Positions 19,603 to 31,959 of a stretch of DNA of 64,000 nt are shown here, one piece after another. The number at the start of each line of letters is the position of its first letter. Positions within the stretch are counted from its first letter, which is position 1. Under the pieces are notes generated by a model. That model was not told where the DNA came from. It made no database searches and saw only the letters and a program-made list of their open reading frames with translations. Position numbers and translations under genes: made by a program. This DNA comes from an uncultured Pelagibacteraceae bacterium (lineage in GTDB: Bacteria; Pseudomonadota; Alphaproteobacteria; Pelagibacterales; Pelagibacteraceae): contig CACJWG010000004.1 in assembly GCA_902597055.1 (NCBI GenBank), positions 1 through 64,000 of the forward strand, written 5' to 3'.

Positions 19603-21017
19603 TAAATTATAGTGATATTTGAGACAAAATTATTAATTATGTTTGGGTTTATGAAATAAATAAGAATAATTGTAGATGAGACCACAAGTATCATTTTAAG
19701 ACCAATGCTATGATTTAAGTCATATTTTTCTCTCTGTTCATCGAAGTACATTACCTTTATTAATCTTATATAATAAAAGGCTGCTATTACCGTTGAGAGC
19801 AAACCTACAATTGCTAAAAAATACATAGACTGTTCAATTACAGCCGTAAAAATATAAAACTTTGCAAAAAAACCTGCTAATGGAGGTATCCCTGCTAATG
19901 AGAATAAAATGATCATCATAGAAAGTGATAATAAAGGATGATTCTTTGATAAACCTGAAAGATCTTCAACTTTATCGAAATATTGATTTTCTCTTTTAAG
20001 CATAAATAGACAACAGAAGAATGCTATATTCATTATTAAATATATAATTAAATATATTATTGAATTTTGAATACCTTCGTTTGTTCCGACACTCAAACCA
20101 GCGAGTGCAAACCCCATGTGGCTTATTGAGCTATAAGCAATTAGTCTTTTCAATTTTTTTTGTCCAATCGCAGCTACGGCCCCAAACACCATTGAACCAA
20201 TTGATAAAAAAATTATAACTGCTTGCCATTGGTCAAACATTTCAAGGAAAGGTCCGTATAAAAAATTAATAAACACTGTTAATGCAGCGATCTTTGGAAG
20301 AATTGCAAATATTACTGTGACAGATGTAGGTGATCCATCATAAACATCTGGGGCCCACATGTGAAAAGGTACAGCAGTAATCTTAAATGCTAACCCAACT
20401 AAAACAAACACTATTCCAAAAATTATACCGTATTCAATTGACTCACTGTTTTGATAAATTAAATCAAAGTTTGTAGAGCTTGAAAAACCATATATTAAAG
20501 AGCATCCATACAGTAATAATCCTGATGACAGCGCACTTAATATAAAATATTTTAAGCCTGACTCAGAAGAAAGAATATTATCTCTTTTGAAGGCTGCGAG
20601 CACATATAATGCTAGAGATTGTAGTTCCAGACCAACATAAAAAACTATTAAATCGTTAGAACTTACCATTACGAGCATACCAAGAATTGAAGATAAAATT
20701 AAAATTGGATACTCAATTTTTAAAATATCATTTTGTTTGACGTAATTTAATGAACATAGCATTACAAGGAATGCCGAAATTAATATTACTGACTTGATTA
20801 AAGTCGTGAAATAATCGATTTTATAACTGTTATTAAATAGATCTACTGGAAATTGAGGATTTAAATTGATATTTATCGCAAGTCCCACAAGTAAAATTAT
20901 ACAAGAAAAATTGTATATAAATGATTCACTGTTTTTTTTAAATACACCAATCAATAATAGAAATAGAATTGATAATGATAAGAATATTTCTGTAGATATA
21001 AAAAAAAGATTTATCAT
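19602..21017 (-). CDS. nuoN: NADH-quinone oxidoreductase subunit N
   Basis: Antiporter-like proton-pumping subunit of complex I in the inner membrane. The 471-residue protein has about 14 hydrophobic helices, with the conserved FKITAVPFHMWAPDVYDGSP and LIAYSSISHMGFALAG segments. It is the last gene of the nuo operon. Its final base region abuts birA with a 1-base overlap, so birA may be expressed from the nuo transcript. Confidence 0.97.
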   Translation of the reverse strand: MINLFFISTEIFLSLSILFLLLIGVFKKNSESFIYNFSCIILLVGLAININLNPQFPVDLFNNSYKIDYFTTLIKSVILISAFLVMLCSLNYVKQNDILKIEYPILILSSILGMLVMVSSNDLIVFYVGLELQSLALYVLAAFKRDNILSSESGLKYFILSALSSGLLLYGCSLIYGFSSSTNFDLIYQNSESIEYGIIFGIVFVLVGLAFKITAVPFHMWAPDVYDGSPTSVTVIFAILPKIAALTVFINFLYGPFLEMFDQWQAVIIFLSIGSMVFGAVAAIGQKKLKRLIAYSSISHMGFALAGLSVGTNEGIQNSIIYLIIYLIMNIAFFCCLFMLKRENQYFDKVEDLSGLSKNHPLLSLSMMIILFSLAGIPPLAGFFAKFYIFTAVIEQSMYFLAIVGLLSTVIAAFYYIRLIKVMYFDEQREKYDLNHSIGLKMILVVSSTIILIYFINPNIINNFVSNITII

Positions 21018-22507
21018 TGATTTTGTAAGTTATAGCTATTTAGTTTATCATTATATTCATTTAAAAAGTTCTCAACTGATACAGAATATGTATTTGAAAA
21101 TGGATCAGGATAGAAGCCAAAAAAGATTATACTCAATGCTAATAATGTAAGAATAGATAACTCAACTTTATTTAAATCAATTAATTTTAATAATTTTTGA
21201 TTTGTTAGTTCTCCAAATACAACTCTTTTGTAAAGCCATAGCATATATGCTGCACCTAAAATTACACCCAAACTTGCTATTACTGCCACTAAAAAACTTT
21301 TTTTAAATGTTCCCATTAAAATTAAAAATTCACCGATAAAACCAGTTGTTCCTGGTAAGCCTAAAGAACCTAAAACAAACACCATTAACAAAATAGAATA
21401 TTTTGGCATTACACTTACCAAGCCCCCATAATCATTGATGCGTCTCGAGTGAGTTCGGTCATAAACAACACCTACCGAGAAAAAGAGTGCGGCAGATACA
21501 ATACCATGGCTAATCATTTGAAATATTCCTCCCTCAACACCTTGTTGAGTGAAAGTAAACAAACCCAATGTTACAAAACCCATGTGAGCTACAGATGAGT
21601 ACGCAATTAGTTTTTTCATGTCGTCCTGCATTAAGGCAACTAACGAGGTATAAATAATTGCAATTAAACTAATAACAAAAATAAACGGAACAAAATATTC
21701 TGACGCAACAGGAAATAGTCCAATTGAAAATCTTATAAATCCATATCCTGCCATTTTAAGTAAGATTGCTGCTAATAAAACTGAACCTGCGGTTGGTGCT
21801 TCAACATGAGCGTCAGGCAGCCAAGTATGTACTGGCCACATTGGTGTTTTTACTGCGAAAGATGAAAAGAATGCTAACCAGAGTAAGTTTTGATATTTTG
21901 GATCAATGCCTAACTTATAAAGTTCTTCTACATCGGTTGTGCCTGCTATCCAATAAATAGATATTACCGCTATTAACATTAAAACTGAGCCAAGAAGAGT
22001 AAATAAAAAAAACTTGAATGCAGAATACACACGTCTTTCACCTCCCCAAATACCAATGATTAAAAACATTGGTATTAAACCTCCCTCAAAAAATAAGTAG
22101 AAAATTACCAAATCTAAAGAGCAAAAAACTCCAATCATTAGAGTTTCCATTAATAAGATTGCTATTAAAAATTCTTTAAGTCTATTCTTTATAGATGAGT
22201 TAACTGACAAAATACAAAGTGGGGTTATGAAAGTAGTTAAAATGATAAATAATATTGAAATTCCATCCACTCCAACTTTGTAATTAATAAAATCTTTTAT
22301 CCAAACTCTACTTTCTACAAACTGAAATTCATAACTAGATTGATCAAAAATTAACCATAAGTAAATAGATATTAAAAAATTAATAATTGATACAAATAAA
22401 GAAACATACTTGATACCAGTAATATTTTTTGAGTTAATGAAAAAAAGAAATAATGCGCCAATTGAAGGCAAAAGGATTAGTGAAGAAATAATTGGGAAAT
22501 TCATCAT
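21014..22507 (-). CDS. nuoM: NADH-quinone oxidoreductase subunit M
   Basis: Antiporter-like membrane subunit of complex I. The 497-residue polytopic protein contains the conserved FFEGGLIPMFLIIGIWG segment with the pumping glutamate, VKTPMWPVHTWLPDAHVEAP, and KLIAYSSVAHMGFVTLG. It overlaps nuoL and nuoN by 4 bases on either side. Confidence 0.98.
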   Translation of the reverse strand: MMNFPIISSLILLPSIGALFLFFINSKNITGIKYVSLFVSIINFLISIYLWLIFDQSSYEFQFVESRVWIKDFINYKVGVDGISILFIILTTFITPLCILSVNSSIKNRLKEFLIAILLMETLMIGVFCSLDLVIFYLFFEGGLIPMFLIIGIWGGERRVYSAFKFFLFTLLGSVLMLIAVISIYWIAGTTDVEELYKLGIDPKYQNLLWLAFFSSFAVKTPMWPVHTWLPDAHVEAPTAGSVLLAAILLKMAGYGFIRFSIGLFPVASEYFVPFIFVISLIAIIYTSLVALMQDDMKKLIAYSSVAHMGFVTLGLFTFTQQGVEGGIFQMISHGIVSAALFFSVGVVYDRTHSRRINDYGGLVSVMPKYSILLMVFVLGSLGLPGTTGFIGEFLILMGTFKKSFLVAVIASLGVILGAAYMLWLYKRVVFGELTNQKLLKLIDLNKVELSILTLLALSIIFFGFYPDPFSNTYSVSVENFLNEYNDKLNSYNLQNQ

Positions 22508-24417
22508 TTAACAATCAAGTAAGTTAGTATTAAAGAAAAGCCAATCAACATTATAAATGCGTATTGATAAATAAAACCGTTCTGAAATTTAACCGCCTTA
22601 ATCGACAAGCCTTTAATAAGATTTGAAATACCATCTGGTCCAAATCTATCTATTGTTAAACCGTCAATCTTTTTCCAAAAAAATAGACCTAATTTTTTGC
22701 AAGGTTCTACAAAGATATAAGAATAAAGCTCATCAAAATACCATTTCTTTTTTAAAAAATTTATTAATGGATAATTAGTTTTTGTAAAATTTTCTAATAT
22801 ACTCTTATCCCTCAAAAATAAGTAGTAAGAAATCGGTATGCTTAAAGTAACTATAGTCGGGGTCAACAAAATAAACCACAGCGGTGGATGGTCTTCACTT
22901 AATGGCTCTAAAAATTTAATAGACTCTCCCCAAAAATTAACACTACTTTGATTGCCTATTAATAGATCTTTGAAAAAGAAACCGGCAAAAATTGACCCTA
23001 AACCAAGAACTATAAGTGGCAAAATCATCACTGCTGGTGACTCATGAATTTTTTCGTATTTGACCTCTTGATTATTATAATTTCCATGAAAAGTTTTAAA
23101 AAATAATCTCCATGAGTAAATTGCTGTTAACATAGCAGTAACAATTCCAATACCAGCTGCATAAATACCAGTTACGTTTCCTCTTAAATACGCAAATTCA
23201 ATAATTGCATCTTTAGAATAAAAACCAGATAAAAAAGGGAAACCAGTCAAAGCTAATGTTCCTACCAGCATTAAGGCATAAGTGTAAGGGATCTTTTTAT
23301 ATACCCCACCCATTTTTTCGATATCCTGTTCATCTTTGAAAGAGTGTATTACAGAACCAGCTCCTAAAAAAAGCAAAGCCTTAAAAAAAGCATGAGTAAA
23401 TAGATGAAACATTGCAACGTTGTATGCGCCAACACCAGTTGCAAAAAACATATATCCAAGCTGGCTACATGTTGAATAAGCAATTATCTTTTTTATATCG
23501 GTTTGGACTAATGCAATTGTAGCAGCAAAAAAAGCTGTACTCATTCCAATAACAGTAATTATATTGAGAGCTAATTCTGAATATTCATAAATAGGAGAAC
23601 ATCTTACAACTAAAAAAACACCTGCAGTAACCATTGTTGCAGCATGGATTAATGCAGATACAGGTGTTGGTCCTTCCATTGCATCGGGTAACCAAGTGTG
23701 TAAAAAAATCTGGGCTGATTTTCCCATCGCGCCTATAAATAACAATATACAAATTAGATCTATTGATTTAAATTCAAAACCAAGAAAATTTATATTTTTT
23801 GCATTCAAGGTTTGAATTTGACTGAATACTTCATCGTAACTAACTGTTCCAAAAAAATAAAAAATTAAAAAAATACCAAGAGCAAAACCAAAATCTCCAA
23901 CTCTATTAACTACAAAAGCTTTAATGGCGGCCGCGTTAGCAGCTTTTTTTTTAAACCAAAAACCAATTAAAAAATACGAACAGAGACCTACTCCTTCCCA
24001 TCCAAAGAATAACTGTAAAAAATTGTCTGAAGTAACAAGCACTAACATTGTAAATGTAAATAAAGATAAATAAGACATGAACCTCGGTTTGTGAGGATCG
24101 TGAGACATATAACCAATTGAGTAGATATGAACCAACGCTGAAACAAGCGTTACCACAACCATCATAAGTGAGGATAGTGCATCTACTTTTATGGACCAAT
24201 TTACATTTAAAGTACCTGAGTTTATCCAACTAGAAATTAATAAATTATTTGAGTATCCATAATTTAATACTTTTAAAAAAACTATTATTGAAAGGATAGA
24301 AGAAATACTGACAAAAACGCTTGTTATTAATTGGGAATATTTTTGATCAAATTTATTACCAAAAAAACCAGCAATAAATGCACCAAGCAATGGTAAAAAA
24401 ACTATGAAATATTCCAT
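22504..24417 (-). CDS. nuoL: NADH-quinone oxidoreductase subunit L
   Basis: Distal proton-pumping subunit of complex I. The 637-residue protein has about 16 transmembrane helices, including GWEGVGLCSYFLIGFW, the loop LHTWLPDAMEGPTPVSALIH and IIAYSTCSQLGYMFF. The long C-terminal amphipathic lateral helix region (about residues 520-600) and a last transmembrane helix are present. It starts one base after nuoK ends. Confidence 0.98.
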   Translation of the reverse strand: MEYFIVFLPLLGAFIAGFFGNKFDQKYSQLITSVFVSISSILSIIVFLKVLNYGYSNNLLISSWINSGTLNVNWSIKVDALSSLMMVVVTLVSALVHIYSIGYMSHDPHKPRFMSYLSLFTFTMLVLVTSDNFLQLFFGWEGVGLCSYFLIGFWFKKKAANAAAIKAFVVNRVGDFGFALGIFLIFYFFGTVSYDEVFSQIQTLNAKNINFLGFEFKSIDLICILLFIGAMGKSAQIFLHTWLPDAMEGPTPVSALIHAATMVTAGVFLVVRCSPIYEYSELALNIITVIGMSTAFFAATIALVQTDIKKIIAYSTCSQLGYMFFATGVGAYNVAMFHLFTHAFFKALLFLGAGSVIHSFKDEQDIEKMGGVYKKIPYTYALMLVGTLALTGFPFLSGFYSKDAIIEFAYLRGNVTGIYAAGIGIVTAMLTAIYSWRLFFKTFHGNYNNQEVKYEKIHESPAVMILPLIVLGLGSIFAGFFFKDLLIGNQSSVNFWGESIKFLEPLSEDHPPLWFILLTPTIVTLSIPISYYLFLRDKSILENFTKTNYPLINFLKKKWYFDELYSYIFVEPCKKLGLFFWKKIDGLTIDRFGPDGISNLIKGLSIKAVKFQNGFIYQYAFIMLIGFSLILTYLIVK

Positions 24418-24418
24418 A

Positions 24419-24730
24419 TTAACCTTTTAAATTTTCAATTTCTTCGACTCTTATTGTTCCTGCGTTACGGTAATAGACTACTATTATTGCTAAACCGATA
24501 GCCGCTTCTGCTGCTGCAACAGTTAAAATAAATAAAGTAAATATTTGGCCAGATAAGTCCTGAAGAAATATTGAGAAAGATACTAGATTGATATTTACTG
24601 CTAACAATATTAATTCAATACTCATTAAAATAACAATTACATTTTTTCTATTTAAAAATATTCCAATTACACCAATAGTAAAAATGATTGCCCCTAATGT
24701 CAGATAATGTCCAAGGGAAACTTCAAACAT
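24419..24730 (-). CDS. nuoK: NADH-quinone oxidoreductase subunit K
   Basis: Small membrane subunit of the complex I proton path. It has 103 residues and three transmembrane helices with the key glutamates in [15 protein letters not shown] and [13 protein letters not shown]. The length equals the family norm. It overlaps nuoJ by 8 bases. Confidence 0.97.
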   Translation of the reverse strand: MFEVSLGHYLTLGAIIFTIGVIGIFLNRKNVIVILMSIELILLAVNINLVSFSIFLQDLSGQIFTLFILTVAAAEAAIGLAIIVVYYRNAGTIRVEEIENLKG

Positions 24731-25355
24731 CTATTTTAACCCCTTCATTTGATTTAACTTCTACCAGCTCAACACCTTGATTTTTTTCTCTAGATATTTG
24801 GCTAAAATAATTTTGTCTTTTAACTCCTTCTCTTTTCCTAAATGTGAGAACGATTGCTCCAATCATTGCCACAAGTAATATCATCCCTGAAATTTGAAAT
24901 AGATGAATATATTCTGTATATAATACGCTGCCTATAGTATGAGTATTTGTAGAATTTGAAATCAGACTATCAGAAAAGTTTTTGATAATGTCAGGTTTGT
25001 ATTTCCATCCTCCAATTACGATTATTAATTCAAAAAAAATAATCAAACTTACAATTAGTCCTACAGGTATATGAGTGCTTGTTTCACTTGATTTGAACCA
25101 TTGATTTTTTTGCTGAGCAACGTTTAACATCATAACTACAAATAAAAATAAAACTGCAACTGCTCCAACATAAACAATTAACATTATCATTCCTAAAAAT
25201 TCTGCACCTATCATAATAAAAAGGCATGAAATCGATATAAAATCTAATATAAGAAAGAAAACAGAATGAACAGTGTTCTTTGAGGCAGTTACCATTATTG
25301 CAGAGATTATTGCAACAAATGAAAAAAAATAAAAAAATATAGCGTGTGCTAACAT
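24723..25355 (-). CDS. nuoJ: NADH-quinone oxidoreductase subunit J
   Basis: Membrane subunit of complex I. The 210-residue protein has five transmembrane helices with the conserved helix-3 motif [22 protein letters not shown] charged C-terminal tail of about 40 residues follows the last helix. It lies 6 bases downstream of nuoI. Confidence 0.97.
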   Translation of the reverse strand: MLAHAIFFYFFSFVAIISAIMVTASKNTVHSVFFLILDFISISCLFIMIGAEFLGMIMLIVYVGAVAVLFLFVVMMLNVAQQKNQWFKSSETSTHIPVGLIVSLIIFFELIIVIGGWKYKPDIIKNFSDSLISNSTNTHTIGSVLYTEYIHLFQISGMILLVAMIGAIVLTFRKREGVKRQNYFSQISREKNQGVELVEVKSNEGVKIDV

Positions 25356-25361
25356 TTGCTA

Positions 25362-25847
25362 TTATCTATACGGGTTATCAGCTTTTATATTTGCAGCTAA
25401 AACATTCTCCCATCTATCTCCATTTTCTAAAAGCTTTTCTTTATTGTAGTAAAGTTCTTCCCTAGTATGTGTTGCAAATTCAAAGTTAGGACCTTGCACT
25501 ATAGCATCAACCGGACACGACTCTTCACACAAACCACAATAGATACATTTTAGCATATCAATATCGTATCTTGTCGTTTTTCTACTTCCGTCTTCTCTAG
25601 CTGTAGACTCTATTGTTATTGCTTGAGCTGGACAAACAGCTTCACAAAGTTTACATGCTATACATCTTTCCTCACCGTTTGGATATCTTCTTAAGGCGTG
25701 CTCTCCCCTATATCGTGGTGAAATCTTGCCTTTTTCAAAAGGATAATTAAGAGTCTTTTTTGGTTTAAATGACTCTTTAATAGCTATTAATAAGCCTGTT
25801 AAAAAATCAATTAAAAATACTGTTTTAAATATTCGAATTATATTCAT
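25362..25847 (-). CDS. nuoI: NADH-quinone oxidoreductase subunit I
   Basis: Ferredoxin-like subunit of the hydrophilic arm of complex I, carrying clusters N6a and N6b. Two complete 4Fe-4S motifs are visible, [12 protein letters not shown] and [12 protein letters not shown]. The 161-residue length fits the alphaproteobacterial form. It lies 3 bases after nuoH. Confidence 0.98.
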   Translation of the reverse strand: MNIIRIFKTVFLIDFLTGLLIAIKESFKPKKTLNYPFEKGKISPRYRGEHALRRYPNGEERCIACKLCEAVCPAQAITIESTAREDGSRKTTRYDIDMLKCIYCGLCEESCPVDAIVQGPNFEFATHTREELYYNKEKLLENGDRWENVLAANIKADNPYR

Positions 25848-25850
25848 AGT

Positions 25851-26849
25851 TTAATATACAGGTAATAAGTCAAAATATAATAAATAACCAGAAGTTAATA
25901 CCACCCAAATTAAAGAGAAAGGCAGAAAAACCTTCCATCCGAGCCTCATAAGTTGATCGTATCTATATCTTGGCACAATAGCTTTTATAAGTGCGAACAA
26001 AACAAACAAAAATAAAATTTTTAATATTAGCCATACCGGTGGAGGTACTATATCAAACAATGGGATATTCATTGGCGCTAACCAGCCTCCCAGAAAAAGA
26101 ATTGACCCAAGTGCACACATCAGCAAAATATTAGCATATTCGCCCAACCAAAACATTGCATACATCATGCCGCTATACTCGGTTTGATAACCCGCAACTA
26201 ATTCAGCCTCTGCTTCAGGTAAATCAAATGGTGGTCTATTTGTCTCTGCAAGCGATGAAATAAAGAAAATCACAAACATTGGAAATAAAGGAATTACAAA
26301 CCAAATTTTCTCTTGAGCTAAAACTATATCGCTTAAGTTTAAAGAACCAACGCACAATAAAACATTTATGATTATTACTCCGATAGAAACTTCATAAGAG
26401 ACCATTTGTGCAGCAGATCTTATTGAGCCTAAAAATGGATACTTTGAATTTGAGGCCCAGCCACCCATTATTATTCCATAAACACCCAAAGATGAAATTG
26501 CAAATATATAAAGGATACCAACATTTATGTCAGCCAAAACATAATCTTCACTGAAAGGAATTACTGCCCATGCAATAAGGGCTAAAGTCATCGTAACTAT
26601 TGGGGCTAAAATAAATATAATTTTATTCGAACTTGCGGGTATTATAATTTCTTTGAAAATGTACTTAAGCGCATCTGCCAAAGTTTGAAATAAACCGAAA
26701 GGACCTACAACATTTGGCCCTCGTCTTTTTTGAACAAAAGCCCAAATTCTTCTATCAAGCCACACAATCATTGCTACTGATACAAGAACAGGAATTAAAA
26801 CATAAAGTATTTTGTAAATTTCAGAAAATAATAAAACTATGTATTCCAT
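25851..26849 (-). CDS. nuoH: NADH-quinone oxidoreductase subunit H
   Basis: Membrane subunit that forms the quinone chamber between the two arms of complex I. The 332-residue polytopic protein shows [21 protein letters not shown] and [20 protein letters not shown], the conserved quinone-site loop, and [17 protein letters not shown] near the end. It directly follows nuoG. Confidence 0.98.
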   Translation of the reverse strand: MEYIVLLFSEIYKILYVLIPVLVSVAMIVWLDRRIWAFVQKRRGPNVVGPFGLFQTLADALKYIFKEIIIPASSNKIIFILAPIVTMTLALIAWAVIPFSEDYVLADINVGILYIFAISSLGVYGIIMGGWASNSKYPFLGSIRSAAQMVSYEVSIGVIIINVLLCVGSLNLSDIVLAQEKIWFVIPLFPMFVIFFISSLAETNRPPFDLPEAEAELVAGYQTEYSGMMYAMFWLGEYANILLMCALGSILFLGGWLAPMNIPLFDIVPPPVWLILKILFLFVLFALIKAIVPRYRYDQLMRLGWKVFLPFSLIWVVLTSGYLLYFDLLPVY

Positions 26850-28862
26850 TTAACCGTCAGTTCCAGTTTTCAAAGAAACAAGTTTTAAATTTCTGCATTC
26901 TGCCATTGTCTTTGAAGATCTTGCTATAACGTTAGTAAAATAATAATCAATTTTATCGACGAAAATTTCTTCTTTTGTGAAATCATTTTTAACTGTTTCA
27001 CCGTTTTTTTTTGTTTTTTGATTAAGATAATTTAAAAGATTATCTATAAGTTCTTGTTTATTTGTATAAAGACTTTTACCCTTAAGTTTCTTTGACATTT
27101 CATTAACAATTTCCCAATCTTCCTTTGCTTCACCAGGTGGATAGGAAGCCTTAAAAGCTAATTGTAAGTTACCTTCAAGATTAGTGTAATATCCGTCTTG
27201 CTCTGTATATGCCGCGCTAGGCAATATTAGGTCTGCCATTTCTGCTCCTCTATCACCATGAGTTCCTATATAGACAATAAATTCATTTTTCTTTTTGATA
27301 TTCAAATTATCCTGACCAAATAAGAAGACTAATTCAAATTGATTTGATAACACATTATCTATAGTTACGTTGTCTAAAATATCCAAATCATATGCACCAA
27401 CAGTTGATGCATTATTAGAAAGGACGTTTAAAGCATTCCAGTCATCGTTTATTTTATTATTTTCTGATAAAAATTTTTTCATTCCCTCAAATAAGTACCC
27501 TGAGCAGTTAAGTTTAAGAGCCGATTGTCCAAAAATAACAATAGGATTTTTTGCAGAAATTATTTTTTTTGAGACTTCGTGTTCATTTAAAATTATTTTT
27601 TTTAACTCATCAGTGTTGTTTGATATTACTTTATATGGATATGTTAGATCCCCAACATCATTCAAAGAATAAATTTCCATATTATTCTTTAAATAACTTT
27701 TTCGTATTCTTGAATTCAAAATTGTTGCTTCATGACGTGGATTAGTCCCAACCAAAAGAATAAAATCTGATTTTTCTATATTTGAAATTTGGGTATTAAA
27801 AATATAATTGTTTCGTGAACTATTGTTTACATAAGTTTTTACAGATCTTGAGTCCAAGTTTTTACAGTTCAAAATTTTATTAAAAAGCTCTTTAACAGAA
27901 AATAGAGTTTCCATATTCGTAAGATCACCAGTTATACATCCAATTTTATCAGGATTAGTGCTTTTGATTTTATCAGTTAAAGTCCCATAAGCATCTTCCC
28001 ATGAAATTTTTTTAAAACCATCATTAGATCTAATATAAGGAGTATCAAGTCTTTGATATTTTAAACCATCACATGCATAACGAGTTTTATCTGATATCCA
28101 CTCTTCATTAATGCTTTCGTTAATCTTTGGAAGTATACGTTTTACTTCCCAACCATATGTATCAATTCTTATATTCGAACCAACTGCGTCCATAACATCG
28201 ATCGACTCTGTTTTTTTTAATTCCCATGGTCTAGCTTCAAAAACGTATGGCTTCGATGTTAATGCGCCAACTGGGCACAAATCGATAACATTACCTGATA
28301 GCTCTGACTCCATGGATTTTTCCAAGTATGTAGTTATTTGAGTATCTTCTCCTCTACCAATTGCTCCAATCTCTGAAACACCAGCAACCTCGGTCGCAAA
28401 TCTTATACACCTTGTGCAGTGAATACATCTTGTCATTTGAGTTTTGATTAATGGACCCATATATTTTTCAGGTACAAATCTTTTATTTTCTTTAAATCTT
28501 GATTTATCAATTCCATAAAACATTGATTGATCTTGCAGATCGCATTCACCTCCTTGATCACAAACTGGACAGTCGAGCGGGTGATTTGCTAATAAAAATT
28601 CCATAACGCCTTTTCTTGCTTTTTCAACAAATTCAGTATTTGTTTTAATATTCATTCCATCTGCTACAGGCATTGCACAAGATGCAACCGGTTTTGGGGA
28701 TTTTTCAATCTCAACTAGGCACATTCTACAGTTTCCTGCTATTGAAAGTTTTTCATGATAACAAAATCTTGGTATTTCAGCTCCAGCTTGTTCACATGCC
28801 TGCAAAACCGTTAAGCCATCTTCTACTTCTAATTCGTTATTGTTAACTTTTATTTTGGGCAT
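26850..28862 (-). CDS. nuoG: NADH-quinone oxidoreductase subunit G
   Basis: Large iron-sulfur subunit of complex I. The N-terminal ferredoxin domain has the 2Fe-2S cysteines in [16 protein letters not shown], the HxxxC cluster in [17 protein letters not shown], and the 4Fe-4S motif [11 protein letters not shown] molybdopterin-oxidoreductase-like domain follows, with no sign that a cofactor is bound. The length is 670 residues. It overlaps nuoF by 20 bases. Confidence 0.97.
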   Translation of the reverse strand: MPKIKVNNNELEVEDGLTVLQACEQAGAEIPRFCYHEKLSIAGNCRMCLVEIEKSPKPVASCAMPVADGMNIKTNTEFVEKARKGVMEFLLANHPLDCPVCDQGGECDLQDQSMFYGIDKSRFKENKRFVPEKYMGPLIKTQMTRCIHCTRCIRFATEVAGVSEIGAIGRGEDTQITTYLEKSMESELSGNVIDLCPVGALTSKPYVFEARPWELKKTESIDVMDAVGSNIRIDTYGWEVKRILPKINESINEEWISDKTRYACDGLKYQRLDTPYIRSNDGFKKISWEDAYGTLTDKIKSTNPDKIGCITGDLTNMETLFSVKELFNKILNCKNLDSRSVKTYVNNSSRNNYIFNTQISNIEKSDFILLVGTNPRHEATILNSRIRKSYLKNNMEIYSLNDVGDLTYPYKVISNNTDELKKIILNEHEVSKKIISAKNPIVIFGQSALKLNCSGYLFEGMKKFLSENNKINDDWNALNVLSNNASTVGAYDLDILDNVTIDNVLSNQFELVFLFGQDNLNIKKKNEFIVYIGTHGDRGAEMADLILPSAAYTEQDGYYTNLEGNLQLAFKASYPPGEAKEDWEIVNEMSKKLKGKSLYTNKQELIDNLLNYLNQKTKKNGETVKNDFTKEEIFVDKIDYYFTNVIARSSKTMAECRNLKLVSLKTGTDG

Positions 28863-30186
28863 TATCTTTTTCTAATAAGTGTTGATCTACTAGGTATGGG
28901 ATATCTTTATTTGACTTAATTAATGGATCAAAATTATTTCTTTTAATAATCTCTTTTTTGAAATTTCTTAAAAGACCTTGAACTGGCCAAGCAGATCCTT
29001 CTCCAAAAGCACAAATGGTATGACCTTCAATCTGTTTTGTAACATCAAATAACATTTCAACTTCCTCTCTCGATGCTTCTCCTTTAGCCATTCTTTCTAA
29101 AATTCTCCACATCCAACCTGAACCTTCTCTACAAGGAGTACATTGACCACAACTTTCATGTTTATAAAATCGCGCTATTCTTGCAAAACATTTAATGATA
29201 TCTTGATCTTTATTAATTACGACTATTCCTGCGGTCCCTAACCCACTTTTATTTTCAACCAATGAGTCAAAATCCATAGTTATCTTTTCTGAAATTTCTT
29301 TATTTAATAAGGGCATTGAAGAACCGCCTGGTATAACTGCTTGTAAATTTTCCCATCCACCTACTACTCCACCTGCGTGGGTTTCAATTAAATCTTTTAA
29401 AGGAATTCCCATTTCCTCTTCAACATTACAAGGTTTGTTTACATTTCCAGAAATACAAAAAATTTTAGTACCAGTATTTTTTGGTTTGCCTAATGATGCA
29501 AACCATTTAGAACCTTTTCTCAAAATTGTAGGAACAACTGAAACAGTTTCAACATTATTTACTATAGTTGGACAACCATATAATCCAACTAGCGCAGGAA
29601 AAGGTGGTTTTAATCTTGGTTGACCTTTGTTACCCTCAATACTTTCAAGCAAAGCTGTCTCTTCACCACATATGTAAGCTCCAGCTCCGTAATGAATGTA
29701 AATATCTAAATCCCAACCAGTTCCAGAAGCATTTTTGCCAATTAAATTATCTTTATAAGCTTCATCAATTGCTTTTTGCAATTCTATGCCCTCGTTATAA
29801 TATTCACCCCTTAAGTAAATATAACATTTATGTGAGTTAACAGCGTAAGCTGCTATTAAACAACCTTCTAAAAGTTTGTGAGGTTCAAATCTTAGAATAT
29901 CCCTATCTTTACAAGTTCCAGGTTCAGACTCATCCGCGTTAATTACAAGGTAGTGCGGCCTTGATCCAACTTCTTTAGGTGCAAATGACCATTTTAACCC
30001 TGTGGGGAAACCTGCGCCACCTCTCCCTCTTAACTCTGATTTTTTAATTTCATCAATAATCCAATCTCTGCCTTTTTCACATAAATCTTTAGTATTTGTC
30101 CAATCACCTCTTTTTTTTGAAGAGTTTAAGTCAGCTCCTAAATCATTATACAAGTTTTTAAATATTCTATCTTCGTCTCTAAGCAT
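28843..30186 (-). CDS. nuoF: NADH-quinone oxidoreductase subunit F
   Basis: NADH- and FMN-binding subunit of complex I. The glycine-rich NADH site is [16 protein letters not shown], the FMN region includes [19 protein letters not shown], and the N3 cluster ligands are [12 protein letters not shown] plus a later cysteine in HTICAFG. The 447-residue length is usual. It overlaps nuoE by 8 bases. Confidence 0.98.
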   Translation of the reverse strand: MLRDEDRIFKNLYNDLGADLNSSKKRGDWTNTKDLCEKGRDWIIDEIKKSELRGRGGAGFPTGLKWSFAPKEVGSRPHYLVINADESEPGTCKDRDILRFEPHKLLEGCLIAAYAVNSHKCYIYLRGEYYNEGIELQKAIDEAYKDNLIGKNASGTGWDLDIYIHYGAGAYICGEETALLESIEGNKGQPRLKPPFPALVGLYGCPTIVNNVETVSVVPTILRKGSKWFASLGKPKNTGTKIFCISGNVNKPCNVEEEMGIPLKDLIETHAGGVVGGWENLQAVIPGGSSMPLLNKEISEKITMDFDSLVENKSGLGTAGIVVINKDQDIIKCFARIARFYKHESCGQCTPCREGSGWMWRILERMAKGEASREEVEMLFDVTKQIEGHTICAFGEGSAWPVQGLLRNFKKEIIKRNNFDPLIKSNKDIPYLVDQHLLEKDNAQNKS

Positions 30187-30787
30187 TTTTTAAATCCAAT
30201 AATGTTTTTCTGTTATTTTCAGGCTCTGAGTTAATTCTTCCTCTATATGAACCTGGTTTTGGTTTTTTGCCCATAAGCACTTCATCGATAATTTTTTCAC
30301 TTTGTTTAATATCTAAATCTTCATAGTAATCATTGTTAATTTGCATCATTGGAGCGTTAATACAGGCACCAAGACATTCTACTTCTGTCCAAGAACAATT
30401 TCCATTTTCAGATAATACATTTTCTTTTTCAGATATCTTTTTTTTACATACATCTACAATCTTGTATGCTCCTCTGATCATACAGGGAGTTGTAGTACAA
30501 ATTTGGACATGAAAATTCCCTACAGGTGAAAGATTATACATTGAGTAGAAAGTCGCTACTTCGTAGACTTTGATGTAAGGCATATTTAAAAACTTAGCTA
30601 TATATTTAATTGCTGATAAAGGTATCCAGTTATTGTTTTGCCTTTGAGCAATATACAATAAAGCCATCACGGCACTTTTCTCCTTTCCCTTAGGATAATT
30701 TGATAAAATTTTTTTTGCAGCTTCTAAACTTTGTTGATCAAATTCAAATTTATCAGGTTGATCTTTTGAAATTTTTTTTAAACTCAT
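30179..30787 (-). CDS. nuoE: NADH-quinone oxidoreductase subunit E
   Basis: Thioredoxin-like 2Fe-2S subunit (cluster N1a) of complex I. The ligands sit in CTTTPC and [13 protein letters not shown]. The helical N-terminal part and the motif [16 protein letters not shown] are conserved. The length is 202 residues, with a basic C-terminal tail. It overlaps nuoD by 4 bases. Confidence 0.97.
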   Translation of the reverse strand: MSLKKISKDQPDKFEFDQQSLEAAKKILSNYPKGKEKSAVMALLYIAQRQNNNWIPLSAIKYIAKFLNMPYIKVYEVATFYSMYNLSPVGNFHVQICTTTPCMIRGAYKIVDVCKKKISEKENVLSENGNCSWTEVECLGACINAPMMQINNDYYEDLDIKQSEKIIDEVLMGKKPKPGSYRGRINSEPENNRKTLLDLKNA

Positions 30788-31959
30788 CTGTCTATTTCCC
30801 CGAACACAATATCTAATGAACCTAATACAGCTGGTACATCAGCTAACATATGTCCTTTAATTAAATAATCCATTGCTTGAAGATGAGAGAATCCAGGTGC
30901 TCTGATTTTACATTTATATGGTTTGCTTGAACCATCAGAAATTAAGTAAACACCAAATTCACCCTTGGGTGCTTCTACTGCAGTATAAATCTCATCTTTT
31001 TTTACTCTGTAGCCTTCTGTAAATAATTTAAAATGATGAATTAATGCTTCCATCGACTCTTTTATTTCTTTTTTAGGTGGAGGAGTGATCTTGTTATCTT
31101 GAGATTTTACAGGTCCTTTTGGTAACTGCTCTAAACATTGTTTAATTATTTTTACACTTTCTCTCATTTCTTCAACTCTACAAAGATATCTGTCATAACA
31201 ATCTCCATTTTTTCCAATTGGCACTTTAAATGATAACTGTTCGTAACAATCGTAAGGTTGAGATTTTCTTAAGTCCCAAGCAACACCTGAACCTCTCATC
31301 ATTACACCTGAGAATGAATAATCTAATGCATCATCTTTTGAAACTATTCCAATATCGACATTTCTTTGTTTAAAAATTCTGTTATCAGTAAGTAAAGTCT
31401 CTAAATCATCTATAATTTTTGGAAACTCATTACAAAATTTTAAAATATCAGCATCTAGACCTCTTGGTAAGTCTTGGTGTACACCTCCTGGTCTAAAATA
31501 ATTTGCATGTAATCTCGATCCTGAGACTCTCTCATAAAATTCCATAAGTTTTTCTCGCTCCTCGAAACCCCATAATGAAGGAGTTAAGGCGCCTACATCT
31601 AAAGCTTGAGTAGTAATGTTTAATATGTGGCTTAATATTCGACCAATCTCACAAAATATAACTCTAATGTATTGACCTCTAATTGGGACTTCGATATCTA
31701 AAATTTTTTCTATAGCTAAAGCAAAAGCATGCTCTTGATTCATTGGTGCCACGTAATCAAGTCTATCAAAATAAGGTATTGCTTGAGAATACGTTTTATT
31801 CTCGATCAATTTTTCTGTACCTCTATGAAGCAAACCAATATGGGGGTCGGCTTTTTCTACAATCTCTCCATCTAACTCTAATATCAATCTTAAAACTCCA
31901 TGCGCAGCCGGGTGTTGTGGTCCAAAATTAAGATTAAGTGTCTTTGTTTGTTTACTCAT
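30784..31959 (-). CDS. nuoD: NADH-quinone oxidoreductase subunit D
   Basis: 49-kDa-type subunit that lines the quinone site with NuoB. The start at 31959 gives [21 protein letters not shown], the normal N-terminus, and a 391-residue protein. An upstream in-frame ATG at 32016 would add 19 unconserved residues within nuoC and is rejected. [15 protein letters not shown] and the C-terminal [11 protein letters not shown] are conserved. It overlaps nuoC by 8 bases. Confidence 0.97.
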   Translation of the reverse strand: MSKQTKTLNLNFGPQHPAAHGVLRLILELDGEIVEKADPHIGLLHRGTEKLIENKTYSQAIPYFDRLDYVAPMNQEHAFALAIEKILDIEVPIRGQYIRVIFCEIGRILSHILNITTQALDVGALTPSLWGFEEREKLMEFYERVSGSRLHANYFRPGGVHQDLPRGLDADILKFCNEFPKIIDDLETLLTDNRIFKQRNVDIGIVSKDDALDYSFSGVMMRGSGVAWDLRKSQPYDCYEQLSFKVPIGKNGDCYDRYLCRVEEMRESVKIIKQCLEQLPKGPVKSQDNKITPPPKKEIKESMEALIHHFKLFTEGYRVKKDEIYTAVEAPKGEFGVYLISDGSSKPYKCKIRAPGFSHLQAMDYLIKGHMLADVPAVLGSLDIVFGEIDR